Source of the DNA: Candidatus Heimdallarchaeota archaeon
Lineage (GTDB): Archaea; Asgardarchaeota; Heimdallarchaeia; Heimdallarchaeales; Kariarchaeaceae
DNA length: 6,314 nt
Assembly: GCA_030668165.1 (NCBI GenBank)
Contig: DAOUUM010000180.1
Span: forward strand, 1-6,314
Direction of reading: 5' to 3'
Positions 6,086 to 6,314 of the stretch are shown here, piece by piece; positions within the stretch are counted from its first letter, which is position 1, and every line of letters starts with the position of its first letter. Both the position numbers and the translations under genes were made by a program. Below the pieces are notes generated by a model. That model was not told where the DNA came from. It ran no database searches and was given only the letters and a program-made list of their open reading frames with translations.

Positions 6086-6314
6086 ATGAAGGGATCCAAG
6101 CACATAATTTCGGCCTTGATAATTATTTTGATTAGTTTTCAATCTGCAGGAGCCATCAATGAGATCACCTTTACATTGACCACAGAAGAATCTGTAAATC
6201 TTTCAGATTATGGTGGATATCTGCTGGTTGATGCGATGGCAACATGGTGCTTACCCTGTAGGGTGGAGATGCTACACCTCGCAACTATCTATGACAAGAT
6301 TGAGAATAATGATG
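6086..6314 (+). CDS. Exported TlpA/ResA-like thioredoxin-fold protein, 3'-truncated by window edge
   Basis: Only the first 76 residues and one base of the next codon are present, and the frame stays open to the window end. Residues 1-23 form a signal peptide or N-terminal anchor: basic MKGSKH, hydrophobic IISALIIILISF, and an A-x-A site SAGA before INE. The mature part has EESVNLSDYGGYLLVDAMA leading to ATWCLPCRVEM, where the redox CxxC is C55-L-P-C58. This ATWCxPCR context is diagnostic of TlpA/ResA-type thioredoxin domains, which reduce or shuffle disulfides outside the membrane, for instance during cytochrome or copper-protein maturation. Leu replaces the usual Gly of WCGPC, which may shift the redox potential or specificity. 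Partner and direction (oxidase or reductase) cannot be told without the rest of the protein. It is divergent from folD. Confidence 0.8.
   Translation, partial: MKGSKHIISALIIILISFQSAGAINEITFTLTTEESVNLSDYGGYLLVDAMATWCLPCRVEMLHLATIYDKIENND

Overview
The window looks like chromosomal DNA of an archaeon, most likely a low-to-moderate GC member of the Nitrososphaeria (Thaumarchaeota); the lineage is inferred, not proven. The main evidence is a group II chaperonin (thermosome) with a Gly/Met tail, AT-rich TATA-like boxes about 25-30 nt in front of nearly every start codon with no convincing Shine-Dalgarno sequence (leaderless transcription), and a tetrahydrofolate-type FolD in an archaeal setting. 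No rRNA, tRNA, CRISPR array, insertion sequence or integrase gene was seen.

Layout, left to right: (1) the C-terminal ~391 residues of a thermosome subunit (+), whose N-terminus lies upstream of the window; (2) an AT-rich convergent intergenic stretch with T-runs and inverted repeats; (3) a serine beta-lactamase-fold hydrolase (MEROPS S12 / PF00144 type) on the minus strand with a GTG start; (4) a short divergent promoter region; (5) cysS, cysteinyl-tRNA synthetase (+), with all zinc ligands and KMSKS visible; (6) a 131-residue protein (+) built of 11-residue amphipathic repeats resembling synuclein/LEA-type sequences; (7) a convergent gap; (8) folD (-), complete with its catalytic and NADP-binding motifs; (9) a divergent AT-rich region with an inverted repeat; (10) the start of an exported TlpA/ResA-like thioredoxin-fold protein (+), cut off by the window end.

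The genes do not form an obvious operon. Orientation changes repeatedly, and each gene whose 5' end is visible has its own putative promoter. Chaperonin, CysRS and FolD are housekeeping functions (protein folding, translation, one-carbon metabolism). The S12 hydrolase, the 11-mer repeat protein and the TlpA-like protein are accessory genes of less certain role. I see no multi-gene novel system; the most unusual item is the 11-mer repeat protein.
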